A stretch of DNA of 22,899 bases from CAZLMW01 sp964560875 (GTDB lineage Bacteria > Myxococcota_A > UBA9042). Location: contig CAZLMW010000123.1 of the NCBI GenBank assembly GCA_964560875.1, forward strand, positions 1 to 22,899, written 5' to 3'. The position numbers and the translations under genes are program-made. The notes under the pieces are model-generated. The model searched no databases. It saw only the letters and a list, made by a program, of their open reading frames with translations, and was not told where the DNA came from. This document shows positions 1-13,876 of this stretch, in pieces (within the stretch, counting starts at the first letter, position 1; the number at the start of each line of letters is the position of its first letter).

Positions 1-296
1 CATTGCCGATGAGTGCGGCGACGCTCACGTCCGAACAACTCCGATCCGATCTGGTTGACCTGGGTGTCGGCTTGCACCGCGCGTGAATCCTGCCCAGCCG
101 CGTCGTCATGCGCCGAATCTGCCCCTGCCGCGTCGCTGATGTTGGCGCCGTCGGTCGCTGGGTTGCCGCCGCCGTCGTTCGTGCTTTGAATCCCGGTCAA
201 CGGCGCGCTCGATTGGCTGCACCCCGCCACAGCAAGCGCGACCAGCACCCCGCACGCGTTCGTCCAAAGCGTTGCAGCTGCGCTCGCAGTCCGCAT
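1..296 (-). CDS. Lipoprotein N-terminus, partial (runs off the left edge)
   Basis: A minus-strand frame opens with ATG at 296 and stays open to the window edge (98 codons). The N-terminus is a typical lipoprotein signal: Arg2, a hydrophobic stretch at about residues 14-25 and a V-A-G-C lipobox with Cys26. A low-complexity Gly/Asn/Asp/Ala-rich linker follows, as is usual between the lipid anchor and the folded domain of outer-membrane lipoproteins. Ser follows the Cys, which agrees with outer-membrane sorting (family knowledge). The ribosome binding site is weak (GGTGGA just upstream). No functional domain is visible before the edge, so the role is unknown. The signal peptide and linker are direct observations; export and lipidation are inferred from them. 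Confidence 0.62.
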   Translation of the reverse strand, partial: MRTASAAATLWTNACGVLVALAVAGCSQSSAPLTGIQSTNDGGGNPATDGANISDAAGADSAHDDAAGQDSRAVQADTQVNQIGSELFGRERRRTHRQ

Positions 297-300
297 CGGT

Positions 301-651
301 CCACCGTCCAGTTGCGATTCCGTCGCGGTCACAATAGCGGGGCCCTGCCTGCGGCTCAAACCCTACCAGGGCAAGTGCGCCCCGGTTGCCAAGGCCTGCT
401 CCAACGGCGCGAAGTGCGTCAAAGGTACGTGTGTCGGCGGGCCCGATATCGTCGCAGCCGGCTTCTCGGTGACGCCCAAGACAGTCGTGGCCGGCGGCGC
501 CGAAGATCCCCTGCAAATAAACGGCGCTCGTTACATGCGGGGGCGCGGCTGTTACCGTGTTCGAAGCCAACGCATTGGAGCTGTGATGAAGCACGCCACG
601 CCAGCAGCGGACGTTCAACACAACCTGAACACGGCATTTCCGACCAAGTAG
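301..651 (+). pseudogene. Possible decayed fragment of a Cys-rich / TIG-like surface protein
   Basis: No intact gene lies between 297 and 675, but one plus-strand frame looks like former coding sequence. From about 350 it has a Cys-spaced segment (CAPVAKAC, then C, then C in quick succession), followed by a stretch resembling the start of an IPT/TIG beta-sandwich (FSVTPKTVVAGG, then LQINGARYM). At a five-G run (539-543) the sensible reading moves to another frame, giving GGAAVTVFEANALEL before a TGA at 584-586. The first frame then reaches TAG at 649-651. No start codon fits the Cys-rich part, and its 5' side would run into the divergent lipoprotein gene. I infer a truncated, frameshifted remnant. 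A sequencing error in the G run is possible, and chance similarity cannot be excluded. Confidence 0.3.
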
Positions 652-675
652 CCGGACGCTCAACGACGGGACCGC

Positions 676-1077
676 ATGGCTTCCACCACATCCGATCAGC
701 CGCCCCCGCTCGCGGCCGTCTTGCGCCTTGCCGACACCCTGGGCGCCGCGACCGACGCCGACGCACTCGCGCGATTCAACGACAAGATCGCCTTTGACGA
801 CCTCGACGATCCGGCCATGGTGCCGCTCTGGCTACCCGACGCGCTCGATGCCCTGGTGACCGGCCGCGACGTCCCGCCGTGGCGAAAGCTGGACACCACG
901 GGCGACATGACCGAGCCTCTCGATTTCTTCCGCACGCTCGACCAGATCCTGCCCGTCGAGATCATCGACGTCGGCGACAACTACACCGCTATCGCCCGAC
1001 AATCTGGCTACGAGGCCGTCGTTGCGCTCGTCGGCCACGGGTATTGCGTGCGCCCCATCCAGCCTGAAAATGCCTGA
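676..1077 (+). CDS. Hypothetical acidic protein, 133 aa
   Basis: The ATG at 676 opens a 133-aa frame with strong G/C third-position bias, as in the clearly real genes nearby. The protein is acidic and has no signal peptide, membrane segment or cysteine pair, so it is probably cytoplasmic. I do not recognise the family. The upstream motif is only a weak GGGA about 4 bases before the start. Its TGA overlaps the ATG of the next gene by 8 bases, which points to translational coupling and a shared transcript with the exported basic protein and the beta-helix lipoprotein. Opposite-strand frames here lack a plausible composition. Confidence 0.68.
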   Translation: MASTTSDQPPPLAAVLRLADTLGAATDADALARFNDKIAFDDLDDPAMVPLWLPDALDALVTGRDVPPWRKLDTTGDMTEPLDFFRTLDQILPVEIIDVGDNYTAIARQSGYEAVVALVGHGYCVRPIQPENA

Positions 1078-2293
1078 TCGCCGCTGCACCAAGCTGTCGG
1101 GCGGGCATCCCTCGCCGTGGACTCTGCGCGCTTCAGCGGCGGTCGTAACCGTGTTGGTTGGCGCGTTCCTGGGCGCGTCCGTGGCCAGCGCCCAGCCGCT
1201 GCGACGCGATCGCGCTATCTACAAGGAGCTGCAGAAGAAGAGGGCGAAGCAAAACCGCGACCGCAACAACAACCGTCGGTCGATGGGCGTGCACCAGCGG
1301 CGCGGATGGAACTACAAACCCAGCGGCTCGTTTGGCCAGTTCAAGTGGGTTCCGCCGGCGAGTCGACCCTCCAAACCTCCCAAATCGGCTCAGCAATACA
1401 CCCGCGAACGCTGCCAGGCGGTGCGGAGCTGGACGAAGAAGGGCGGCGACGCGTCGGGCATGAAATTCGCGCTGGGCATGGCCGTCGCCTACCGAGAGGT
1501 AAATAACTTCAACAAGATGGACGATCTCGCGCGGCTGCGTCGTTATCACAGCTATTGTCGTTTTACGCGCTTCGAACAGTGGGCGCTGCTCGCGATGTTG
1601 CATCACGGGGCCGGCAAGAAGGCACCAGCACCGCCGGCTGGGCTGCGGTTGCCGCCGACCCACTTGTATTTGCGTGCGTCGCCGAAGGAGCGCAGGCGCC
1701 TGTTTATGACCCAGGCCGAACACCAGCGACACGGCGGCAAGGGCATCCCGATCCCGCCGCCGCCCAAATACGAGGCTCCCAAACCGAACCGAGACTTCCG
1801 CAATCGTGTGCGGATTCCGCGCGGTCAACGCCAGCGTATCGACGCCTACCAGCAGAGCAGCCTGCTCATCGTTCAGTGCTACACGTGGGGCTGGCAGACG
1901 ATCGTGCCGGGCAAAAAACACCGCAAAGTGAAGGTCCGCCAGCGCTGTCGGAAACGGACCTTGCGCGACGGCGGCGGTACCTTTGACCCGATTCGGCTGC
2001 CTGGTCCGCTGCAAGCGTTTCGTGGGCCGACGCCCCGTGGCGCGACGATGTTCGAGGAGATCCGCACCGGATTGCCGCGTGAAAAGCCGCTGACGCGCTG
2101 GACCCACCACCGCGGACCACGCTGGATCAAGAAGCTGGCCCGCGACCAAAAACGCCTCCGCCAACGGCCGCCGCGCAGCCTCACCCGGCGTCCGACAGCG
2201 CCGGTCAAGATGTGCAAGGAAGTCCAGGTCAACCAGGTCAACGGCAAACAAACCGTCACGGTGCGCGAAGTGCCGTGCAAGCCAGGTACCTGA
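1070..2293 (+). CDS. Exported, strongly basic hypothetical protein, 407 aa
   Basis: I chose the ATG at 1070 because it overlaps the previous stop codon (ATG...TGA, 8-base overlap) and puts a classical signal peptide at the N-terminus: basic residues, a hydrophobic core at about residues 21-37, and a VASA|QP cleavage site after residue 41. A start at 1022 would add 16 residues and bury the signal. The mature protein is unusually rich in Arg and Lys, with Pro-rich patches (for example IPIPPPPK near residue 230) and six cysteines that could form three disulfides. No known domain is recognisable. It lies 8 bases upstream of the beta-helix lipoprotein start, so the two are probably co-expressed. 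A role in the envelope, such as binding an anionic polymer or LPS, is only a guess from charge. Confidence 0.75.
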   Translation: MPDRRCTKLSGGHPSPWTLRASAAVVTVLVGAFLGASVASAQPLRRDRAIYKELQKKRAKQNRDRNNNRRSMGVHQRRGWNYKPSGSFGQFKWVPPASRPSKPPKSAQQYTRERCQAVRSWTKKGGDASGMKFALGMAVAYREVNNFNKMDDLARLRRYHSYCRFTRFEQWALLAMLHHGAGKKAPAPPAGLRLPPTHLYLRASPKERRRLFMTQAEHQRHGGKGIPIPPPPKYEAPKPNRDFRNRVRIPRGQRQRIDAYQQSSLLIVQCYTWGWQTIVPGKKHRKVKVRQRCRKRTLRDGGGTFDPIRLPGPLQAFRGPTPRGATMFEEIRTGLPREKPLTRWTHHRGPRWIKKLARDQKRLRQRPPRSLTRRPTAPVKMCKEVQVNQVNGKQTVTVREVPCKPGT

Positions 2294-2301
2294 TCCGCAG
2301 C

Positions 2302-5220
2302 ATGTCAGCAGACCCGTCCCGATGGCGCGCGCACGTGTCTCTTGCCGCGGCGGGGATGGCGGTAATCGCGGCGGTGACGGCCTGCTCCGAGGACGCCGGC
2401 TCGAGCGACGACGCGACCGAGCAGAGCGACGCCACGGCAAGCTGCGAGAAGCTGCGATTGCGACTCGATGGCAGCTGCTGCCCGCTCGGTTCGGCGTACC
2501 TGTTCGCGGCGGATGAATGCATCCCTATCGGGCCTCGTAGCTGCGCCGACAAAGAGGCCAGCGACACATCGAGCTGCGAGCCGCGTTGGTGTGGCGACTG
2601 GCGAGATGAGGCTGACAAAGGCTGCAAGGCAGGCGCCGCCGGGTGCTGGTTGAAAGGCAGGCTGTGCACCGATGCGGAGCTGAAGGCAGGTAACGGCTGT
2701 CGGGCCGGTCAGTGGCCGGCTCCCCATGCTGGAGGCAAGTGCGTGCCGGTCGGCTCGAGTCCGACGCTTGTCGGGACGGCAAAGAGCGACGACAAGCCGG
2801 AATTCGGTCTCGACGCCGTGCCATCCTTGCCCGCTCTCGAGCCGCCGCGCTGGTGCTGGGATGGTCAGCCGGTCGCGACGTGCTTTCTCGATAGCGCCGG
2901 GTGCGGTTTGACGCCTCGCGCCTGTTCCCTTGCCGAGATCGCCGCCAAGAAGGGCTGCGTCGCCGGCAGCTATCCGCGGGTCGACGAAAAGGGTGAGGTC
3001 ACCTGCCGGGCAGCTGGCGTGCCGTGGCTCTGCCCTGATGGGTTTATCGAAGGTCCCGAGCCCACAGATCCCACCCAACTGCGCGGCTGCGTGCCCGATC
3101 CGAAGCGCTGCCCAACCGATAAGTGGGGACCATCGAGCGCGCCCGACGTCCTGCACGTCGACGCCGCCGCCGGGCTTGGCAACGGCGATGGGTCGGCGGC
3201 CAAGCCTTTCCCCTCGATCGGTCACGCGTGGTCCAAGGTCAAACCCGGCAGCACCATTCTGCTCGCCGAGGGCACCTACTCGTTGCAGGCCTTCACGGAG
3301 GGCATCAACCTGCACGGGGTCTGCGCCGCGAAGGTCAAGATCGTCGAGCCGACCTCGTCACCCGCCGTCGATGTGGCCAAGGCCGGCAAGCTGCGCAAGC
3401 TCGGGTTGCGCGATCTCACCATCTCCGGGGCGCATACGGGCATCGTCGCGCGCGACGGCTGGCAAATCACCGGTCGGCGTCTGTACCTGCACAAGCTGAA
3501 AGCCGCCGGTGGTGCGGCGTTACACAAGGGCAGCAGCCTCACCCTCGAAGACAGCGTCATCGCCGACGTTCGCGCCGTACCGGGCCATGTCGACGGCGGC
3601 GGGATCCTGGCGACCAACTCGGGGACCGTCGTTCTTCGCCGCGTGCGCATCACATCGGTCAACTCCTACGGTGTTGCCTGCGTCGCCGAAGCGCGATGCG
3701 TGCTCGAAGACGTCGTGGTCGATGGCCTGATCCCGATCGGCAAGTCGGGGCTCGGTGTCACGTTGACCAGCAAGTCGCACGCGGTTTTGCGCGGCGTGCG
3801 CGTGCACCGCAGCTACACGGTCGGTGTCCAGGTCGCCACCGAGAATTCATCGGTGCACATCCAAGGGTTGCACGTCGATCACCCGCAGACCCTGCCCACG
3901 GTCTCGTATGCCCACGGCGTGGCGGTGAGGGAAGGCTCCAAAGCCTGGCTGGCCGGCTCCCACGTCGACGGCTGCGTGAGTACCGGCGTCCTTGTGTATG
4001 AAAAAGGCAGCACGTTGCACGCCGCGGGGCTGCGGGTCTCGGACACGTTTGTTGAACCGGTCACGCATACCTTGGGGATCGGCCTCATTTTGCGCGAAGA
4101 CACCGAGACGGACGTTGTCGGTTTGTGGGTGCAGCGCGCCGCCAAACAGGGCCTGGTCGTGCAGGGCAAGACGACCAGCTTGAAGGCAACCGACGTGCTG
4201 GTTTCCGACATTCGTGGCACACCGAGCGGTACCCACGGGTGGGGTATCGCCGTGCTGCACGGGACCCTGGACCTGCGTCGGGTTCGCATCGACAAGAGCC
4301 GGCAATACGGCCTGTATGTCGCCGAGGAGGGGGCCGTCGCGCGCGTCCGCGGTCTGCTCGTCACCAACAACCAGCAGGCGCTGCCCGAAAAAGCGCAGCC
4401 TTTCGCGATCGTGACGGTCGGCCAGGCGGCGCTGCACGCCAACGACGTACGGCTTTCGAACAACGACGGCGGCGGCATCAAGGCTGAGGTGTACGTTGAC
4501 GTCGCGATCGCCGGGCTGTTGGTCGACGGTTCCCGGCCCCGCGAGACCATCGACGGGACGACCGGCGAGCTCTACCCGTTCAAGCACGCGGTGCACCTGG
4601 GCGTCAGCCACAACAGCACGCTCCATCTCAGCGGGGCGCGGCTAACCGAAGGGCAACTCGCTGCGGTGGCCTTGGCGGGCGCGAAGGTGCATCTCGTCGC
4701 GGACGGACTGGTGGTTGATCGGTGCCGGCCGGAGCCCAAGAAAAAAGCCGGTGGGCTCGGCATCGACGTCTACCAGCGGGCGAAGGCCACGTTGCGCAGC
4801 ACCGTCTTCGTGGGCAACCACACCGGCGCCGTGTTCGTCGACGACGGCGACCTGCTGCTCGAGGAGAGCGTGGTGCGCAACACACGACCCGCTGTGAGTG
4901 ACGTCAAGGGTCAACCGGAGCAGGTCTTCGCCGACGGAATCGTTGTGCTCGCCGGCGGTTCTGTGACGTTGCGTCGTTCCGTCGTCCATGCCCATAAGCG
5001 CGCCGGCGTCCTCGTCGACGGCAAGAGCAAGGGCCAGCCGAGTCGCGCCGTGCTCGATCGGACGATGATCCACGGCTGCGGGTTCGGGTTGGTTACGCAG
5101 TCCGGCGCAACAGCCGCCTACAGCAAGGCCGTGATCGACGGCAGCTCCAGCGCCAATATCACCACCGACGGCAGCTTGCCGGTCCCATCGTCGCCAGCCG
5201 TCGTATCCGCGGCCCCGTAG
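2302..5220 (+). CDS. Large lipoprotein with Cys-rich modules and a right-handed beta-helix domain, 972 aa
   Basis: The ATG at 2302 starts a lipoprotein signal with a V-T-A-C lipobox (Cys28) followed by an acidic Ser/Asp linker. A start at 2212 would add 30 residues in front of this signal and is rejected. Residues about 50-280 hold Cys-rich modules that repeat roughly every 60 residues, each opening with a Trp/Cys motif (PRWCGD, PRWCWD, PWLCPD) and continuing with spaced cysteines. From about residue 281 (DVLHVDAAAG, then GDGSAAKPFPSI) the sequence becomes a long parallel beta-helix. It has regularly spaced short V/L/I strands with GV, RGV, RVRI and similar turns, of the kind seen in DUF1565, NosD and pectate-lyase-like folds. 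No catalytic triad of a polysaccharide lyase is evident, so a binding or adhesive surface role is as likely as an enzymatic one. It is the last gene of the operon and is convergent with the carboxylase gene. Confidence 0.86.
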   Translation: MSADPSRWRAHVSLAAAGMAVIAAVTACSEDAGSSDDATEQSDATASCEKLRLRLDGSCCPLGSAYLFAADECIPIGPRSCADKEASDTSSCEPRWCGDWRDEADKGCKAGAAGCWLKGRLCTDAELKAGNGCRAGQWPAPHAGGKCVPVGSSPTLVGTAKSDDKPEFGLDAVPSLPALEPPRWCWDGQPVATCFLDSAGCGLTPRACSLAEIAAKKGCVAGSYPRVDEKGEVTCRAAGVPWLCPDGFIEGPEPTDPTQLRGCVPDPKRCPTDKWGPSSAPDVLHVDAAAGLGNGDGSAAKPFPSIGHAWSKVKPGSTILLAEGTYSLQAFTEGINLHGVCAAKVKIVEPTSSPAVDVAKAGKLRKLGLRDLTISGAHTGIVARDGWQITGRRLYLHKLKAAGGAALHKGSSLTLEDSVIADVRAVPGHVDGGGILATNSGTVVLRRVRITSVNSYGVACVAEARCVLEDVVVDGLIPIGKSGLGVTLTSKSHAVLRGVRVHRSYTVGVQVATENSSVHIQGLHVDHPQTLPTVSYAHGVAVREGSKAWLAGSHVDGCVSTGVLVYEKGSTLHAAGLRVSDTFVEPVTHTLGIGLILREDTETDVVGLWVQRAAKQGLVVQGKTTSLKATDVLVSDIRGTPSGTHGWGIAVLHGTLDLRRVRIDKSRQYGLYVAEEGAVARVRGLLVTNNQQALPEKAQPFAIVTVGQAALHANDVRLSNNDGGGIKAEVYVDVAIAGLLVDGSRPRETIDGTTGELYPFKHAVHLGVSHNSTLHLSGARLTEGQLAAVALAGAKVHLVADGLVVDRCRPEPKKKAGGLGIDVYQRAKATLRSTVFVGNHTGAVFVDDGDLLLEESVVRNTRPAVSDVKGQPEQVFADGIVVLAGGSVTLRRSVVHAHKRAGVLVDGKSKGQPSRAVLDRTMIHGCGFGLVTQSGATAAYSKAVIDGSSSANITTDGSLPVPSSPAVVSAAP

Positions 5221-5240
5221 CGAATCCTCGCTGGCCGGAC

Positions 5241-5373
5241 TCGGGCTAAATCCAATGCTGGTCACTTAGCGTCCCCGGCTGAAGGCCCGGGGCTCTGCTT
5301 TGCTCGCTGGGCTTAGCTTAGAAATCAATACCTTAGCCCCAAACGACCGGCATTGCGGCTAAATCGGGCTAAA

Positions 5374-5375
<2 letters not shown>
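5241..5375. repeat. 12-bp direct repeat TCGGGCTAAATC flanking about 111 bp
   Basis: TCGGGCTAAATC occurs at 5241-5252 and again at 5364-5375; the second copy overlaps the carboxylase stop codon. Variants of GGCTAA and TTAGCC (for example near 5311-5320 and 5332-5339) make this short intergenic stretch more repetitive than its surroundings and locally less GC-rich. It may be the footprint of a small mobile or repeat element, but no transposase is present. Confidence 0.45.
5273..5292. terminator. GC hairpin between convergent genes, possible bidirectional terminator
   Basis: CCCCGG at 5273-5278 pairs with CCGGGG at 5287-5292 around an 8-base loop. It sits between the ends of two convergent transcription units, where a terminator is expected. 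A strong T-run is missing on both sides, so efficient intrinsic termination is uncertain. The hairpin also resembles the end structures of IS200/IS605-type elements. Confidence 0.4.
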
Positions 5376-11175
<5,800 letters not shown>

Positions 11176-11184
11176 ATCTTGATG

Positions 11185-11190
11185 CTCCTT
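11185..11190 (-). promoter_or_regulatory. Ribosome binding site of the carboxylase gene
   Basis: AAGGAG on the minus strand lies 9 bases before the ATG at 11175. It decides between this start and the second in-frame ATG at 11163, which has no such motif. Confidence 0.75.
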
Positions 11191-11231
11191 GTTGCCGCGA
11201 GTGTCTCGAACCGGGGTGCCTATCGGGCGGC

Positions 11232-11642
11232 TCAGCGTTGCACCTGTTCGACGACGACGAAGGCGGCTGCGGTCGGACCGTCATGCGAAAGGGAGACGTG
11301 GATGCGGTAGGGGCCCGATGCTTGCAGCGCGTCGGCGACGTCCCCGTGAAGGCGAAGGGCGGGGCGACCATGGCGGTCGGATGCGACCTCGATCTCGCGC
11401 ATATCGACGTGAGAAAGCGTGGGTTGGCAGCCGTAGTTGCCCGATGACCACGCCTTCACAAACGCCTCCTTGGCGGCGAATCGGGCGGCCAGGTGGGGGA
11501 CCTCGTCAGTGCCCGGTCGGCTTGCTGCTGCTTGCCGTTCTGCATTGGTAAACGTGCCGCTCGCGAACACCGAGGCCGGGTCAGCGACCTGCTGGCGAAA
11601 CGCGTCGACGTCGACGATATCCGTGCCGATTCCCGCGATCAT
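11232..11642 (-). CDS. acpS: Holo-[acyl-carrier-protein] synthase (phosphopantetheinyl transferase), 136 aa
   Basis: AcpS moves 4'-phosphopantetheine from CoA to a serine of the carrier domain, turning the apo synthase into the active form. The sequence starts with GIGTDIVDV (Asp8), has the metal-binding and catalytic RFAAKEAFVKA motif (Lys58, Glu59, Lys63) and ends with HVSLSHDG, all hallmarks of the family. Length is normal for AcpS (about 120-140 aa). The ATG at 11642 overlaps the synthase stop codon as ATGA, so translation is probably coupled. A longer frame upstream (to 11777) would overlap the synthase and lies outside the conserved domain. In fungi this activity is fused to the end of the FAS alpha chain; here, as in mycobacteria, it is a separate gene right after the synthase. 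Confidence 0.95.
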   Translation of the reverse strand: MIAGIGTDIVDVDAFRQQVADPASVFASGTFTNAERQAAASRPGTDEVPHLAARFAAKEAFVKAWSSGNYGCQPTLSHVDMREIEVASDRHGRPALRLHGDVADALQASGPYRIHVSLSHDGPTAAAFVVVEQVQR

Positions 11643-13776
11643 GACCACACCCCCGCGCTGTCCGCCGCGCTCAAGCGCGCGTTGCCATCGAGCAACATGG
11701 CCAGCTCGTCGTCGCCGGTGAAACGTTTGTCGCCGCGCCGCGTGAACAGCTTGCTGCGTCCCATCAAGACGTCCCACCGGGCGCGATGGGCCCGCGCCTC
11801 ACGTCGATCGACCTGCGCCTGCCAGCGGGTGCGCTGCTCGTCGGTCAGCATCGCGACAAAAGCGGCCGGGTGGACCAGGAGCGCGATCGCGCCGACGTGA
11901 CCAAAACCAAGGCTCGTCACGAGGCCCGCCTTGAGGCCTTCGGGCCCGCAGTCGACGCTTCGATCGGTGAAATGCACGTGGCTGTAGGCCTGCATCGCCC
12001 CGTCGACGCTGTCGAGGTTGGGGTTGCCGGGAACGACGCCGGTCGCGAGCGCTTGCAGGCAGCCGATGGACTGCCACGCCGCCGCGCCGCCCTTGCTGTG
12101 GCCGGTGAGCGCCTTTTGCGAGACGGCGAAGAGCGGGTTGCCTTCGGTCCGACCGAGCGCGGTCTGGATGTGGTGGTGAACGGCGTTTTCGTTGACGTCG
12201 TTGGCGTTGGTCGAGGTGTCGTGCTTGTAGACGAGCCCGATGTCGTCGGCGACGAGCCCAAAGCGCGACAGGGCCCTGCCGAGCGCCGAATCTTTGCCGT
12301 CTCCTTCGGTGCCCATGGCCGCCGCGACCACGCCAAGGCCGGGCGCTGGGACCGACTTGTGGATACCGTCGGAGAACGAGCCGGCGTACGCCAGGACACC
12401 GCGCACAGGCAGGCCGAGCTTAAGCGCCACATCACCGCGAGCGACCAACAGCGTTCCGCCGCCTTGACCTTCGACGAACCCGCGACGGCGCACATCGTTG
12501 GGGCGCGACATCTGGTCGGGCGCAAGGCCCATCTCGGTCATCTTGCCGGTGTCGCACGTGGCCGCCATGTCCTGGAAGCCGACCGCGCCTTCGTAGCCGA
12601 CGTCATCGAACGCGCCGGCGACGACGAACTCGGCCCGATCGGTGAGGATCTTGTCGATGGCCTGTTCGAGCGAAACAGCCGCGGTTGCGCAGGCACCGAC
12701 CGGCTGGCTCATCGCGCCGTAGCTGCCGACATACCCCTGCACGACGTGCGCGGCGACGACGTTGATCAGCGTCTCTTGCAGCGCGTCGGGTTGCCTTTCG
12801 CGGTCGAGCAGCAGGTCGGTGTACAGGCGGGTCAGCGCGTCCATGCCGCCGATGCCGCTGCCCTGGGTGTTGGCGACGCGCGCCGGGTGGACGTGGGCGA
12901 GCAGCTCTTCGGGGGTCATGCCGGCCGCGAGGAAGGCGTCGGCGGTGGCCACGAGGTTGAACAGCGCGATACGGCTCGCGGAGTCGAGCAGGTCGGCGGG
13001 GATGCCAAAGCGCGCGAGGTCAAACCCGGCCGGCAAGGTGCCGAGCACGCGTCGGTCGAGCTTGGCGATGCGCGGCACGCGGATTTCGGCGCCGGCCTGG
13101 CGGGTGACGAGCCACTGGTCGGCGTCGCTGTCGAAGCGGACGATGGTGTGCTCGGGGTCGGCGGCTTCGAAGCTGCGGGCTTCGTCTTCGTTGGCGACCT
13201 GGAAGGTGAAGTCGCGGTCGAGGTAGGCCACGGCGAGCACTGGCAGGGCGCTGGGATCGAAGCCCGCGCTGTCGGGTTCGGTCCAGCGGATGCCGCTGAG
13301 CGCCATGACCTGGTCGCGGTAGCGGGCGCCAAGCTCGTGTTCAGCGACGGGCTCATCGGTCTCGGCGTCGATCCAGCCGCCGCCCTTGTCGGACGTTTCA
13401 AAGCGGACCAGGCCGCAGGTCCAGGCCATCTCGAGCACACCGGGGTCGGACAGCTGCGCGCCGGCTTCGACCTGCCAACGCGTGCGGGAGCTGCCGAGCG
13501 GGCCGACTTCGGCGGCGCTGACGATGACCACCGTGTTTTCGAGTTGTGCTGTAACGGCCGGCCACGCGCGGTCGGTATGCACAACCGGCCATTCGCGCGG
13601 GATACCGGGCAGCGGCGTGACAGTGTCCGATTCGTTTGTCGCCCCAGCGTTGAATGTCTCAGGGGAGTTGAATGTCTTAGCGAAGGTCGCCGTGTCGAAG
13701 GTCGCCGTGTCGAAGGTCTCAGTGTCGAAGGTCTCAGTGTCGAAGGTCTCAGTGTCGAAGGTCTCAGTGTCGAAGG
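11639..13776 (-). CDS. fas: Type I fatty acid synthase, C-terminal part: beta-ketoacyl synthase (continues across the gap)
   Basis: This is the condensing domain that joins acyl and malonyl units. The frame opens at the gap edge (13776) with TFDTE repeats and a Thr/Asn-rich linker, then enters the FAS-I pre-KS segment (AAEVGPLGSSRTRW, VLEMAWTCGLVR). The KS catalytic triad is visible: Cys in GACATAAVS (codon 12689-12691), His in KHDTSTNAND (12221-12223) and His in KALTGHSKGG (12098-12100). DDVGYEGAVGFQDMAAT is also typical of FAS-I. A GTG at 13582 could be taken as a start, but the frame stays open with coding composition for 194 more bases, has no ribosome binding site there, and joins the upstream synthase in register. 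I therefore treat it as the C-terminus of one protein (711 aa on this side). Its TGA overlaps the acpS ATG. Confidence 0.95.
13682..13776 (-). repeat. 15-bp in-frame tandem repeat encoding TFDTE/TFDTA pentapeptides, cut by the gap
   Basis: On the plus strand the unit is GAAGGTCTCAGTGTC: four perfect copies at 13712-13771, a partial copy at 13772-13776 touching the gap, and two copies with GCC replacing TCA at 13682-13711. More diverged units continue to about 13650 (TFAK, TFNSPE, TFNA). Read on the coding strand it gives an acidic, Thr-rich linker between the KR and KS domains. Perfect tandem repeats explain why the assembly failed here. Confidence 0.93.
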
Positions 13777-13876
13777 NNNNNNNNNNNNNNNNNNNNNNNN
13801 NNNNNNNNNNNNNNNNNNNNNNNNNNNNNNNNNNNNNNNNNNNNNNNNNNNNNNNNNNNNNNNNNNNNNNNNNNNN
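13777..13876. other. Assembly gap (100 N placeholder) inside the fatty acid synthase gene
   Basis: Exactly 100 N, the usual placeholder for a gap of unknown size. On the coding strand the sequence enters the gap as TCT GAG A and leaves it as CC TTC GAC ACT GAG. These are the matching ends of the TFDTE repeat codons, so the true missing length should be a multiple of 3, and of 15 if the repeat is perfect. The placeholder length breaks the frame artificially. Confidence 0.95.

Noticed and set aside
106..663. A 185-codon minus-strand frame in the left region
   Set aside because: It overlaps the lipoprotein gene in a different frame and has no signal or domain. The lipobox-bearing frame starting at 296 fits much better.
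1133..2440. A 435-codon minus-strand frame opposite the basic exported protein
   Set aside because: It lacks a signal or domain. The plus-strand gene has a signal peptide and overlaps its neighbour in an operon-like way.
13582..13592. A separate start for the ketosynthase (GTG at 13582, or ATG at 13592 in another frame)
   Set aside because: There is no ribosome binding site, the frame continues upstream with coding sequence to the gap, and the ATG is out of frame with KS.
13682..13776. The 15-bp tandem repeats as a CRISPR array or regulatory iterons
   Set aside because: There are no spacers, the units are contiguous and in frame with the synthase, and they are too short for CRISPR repeats.
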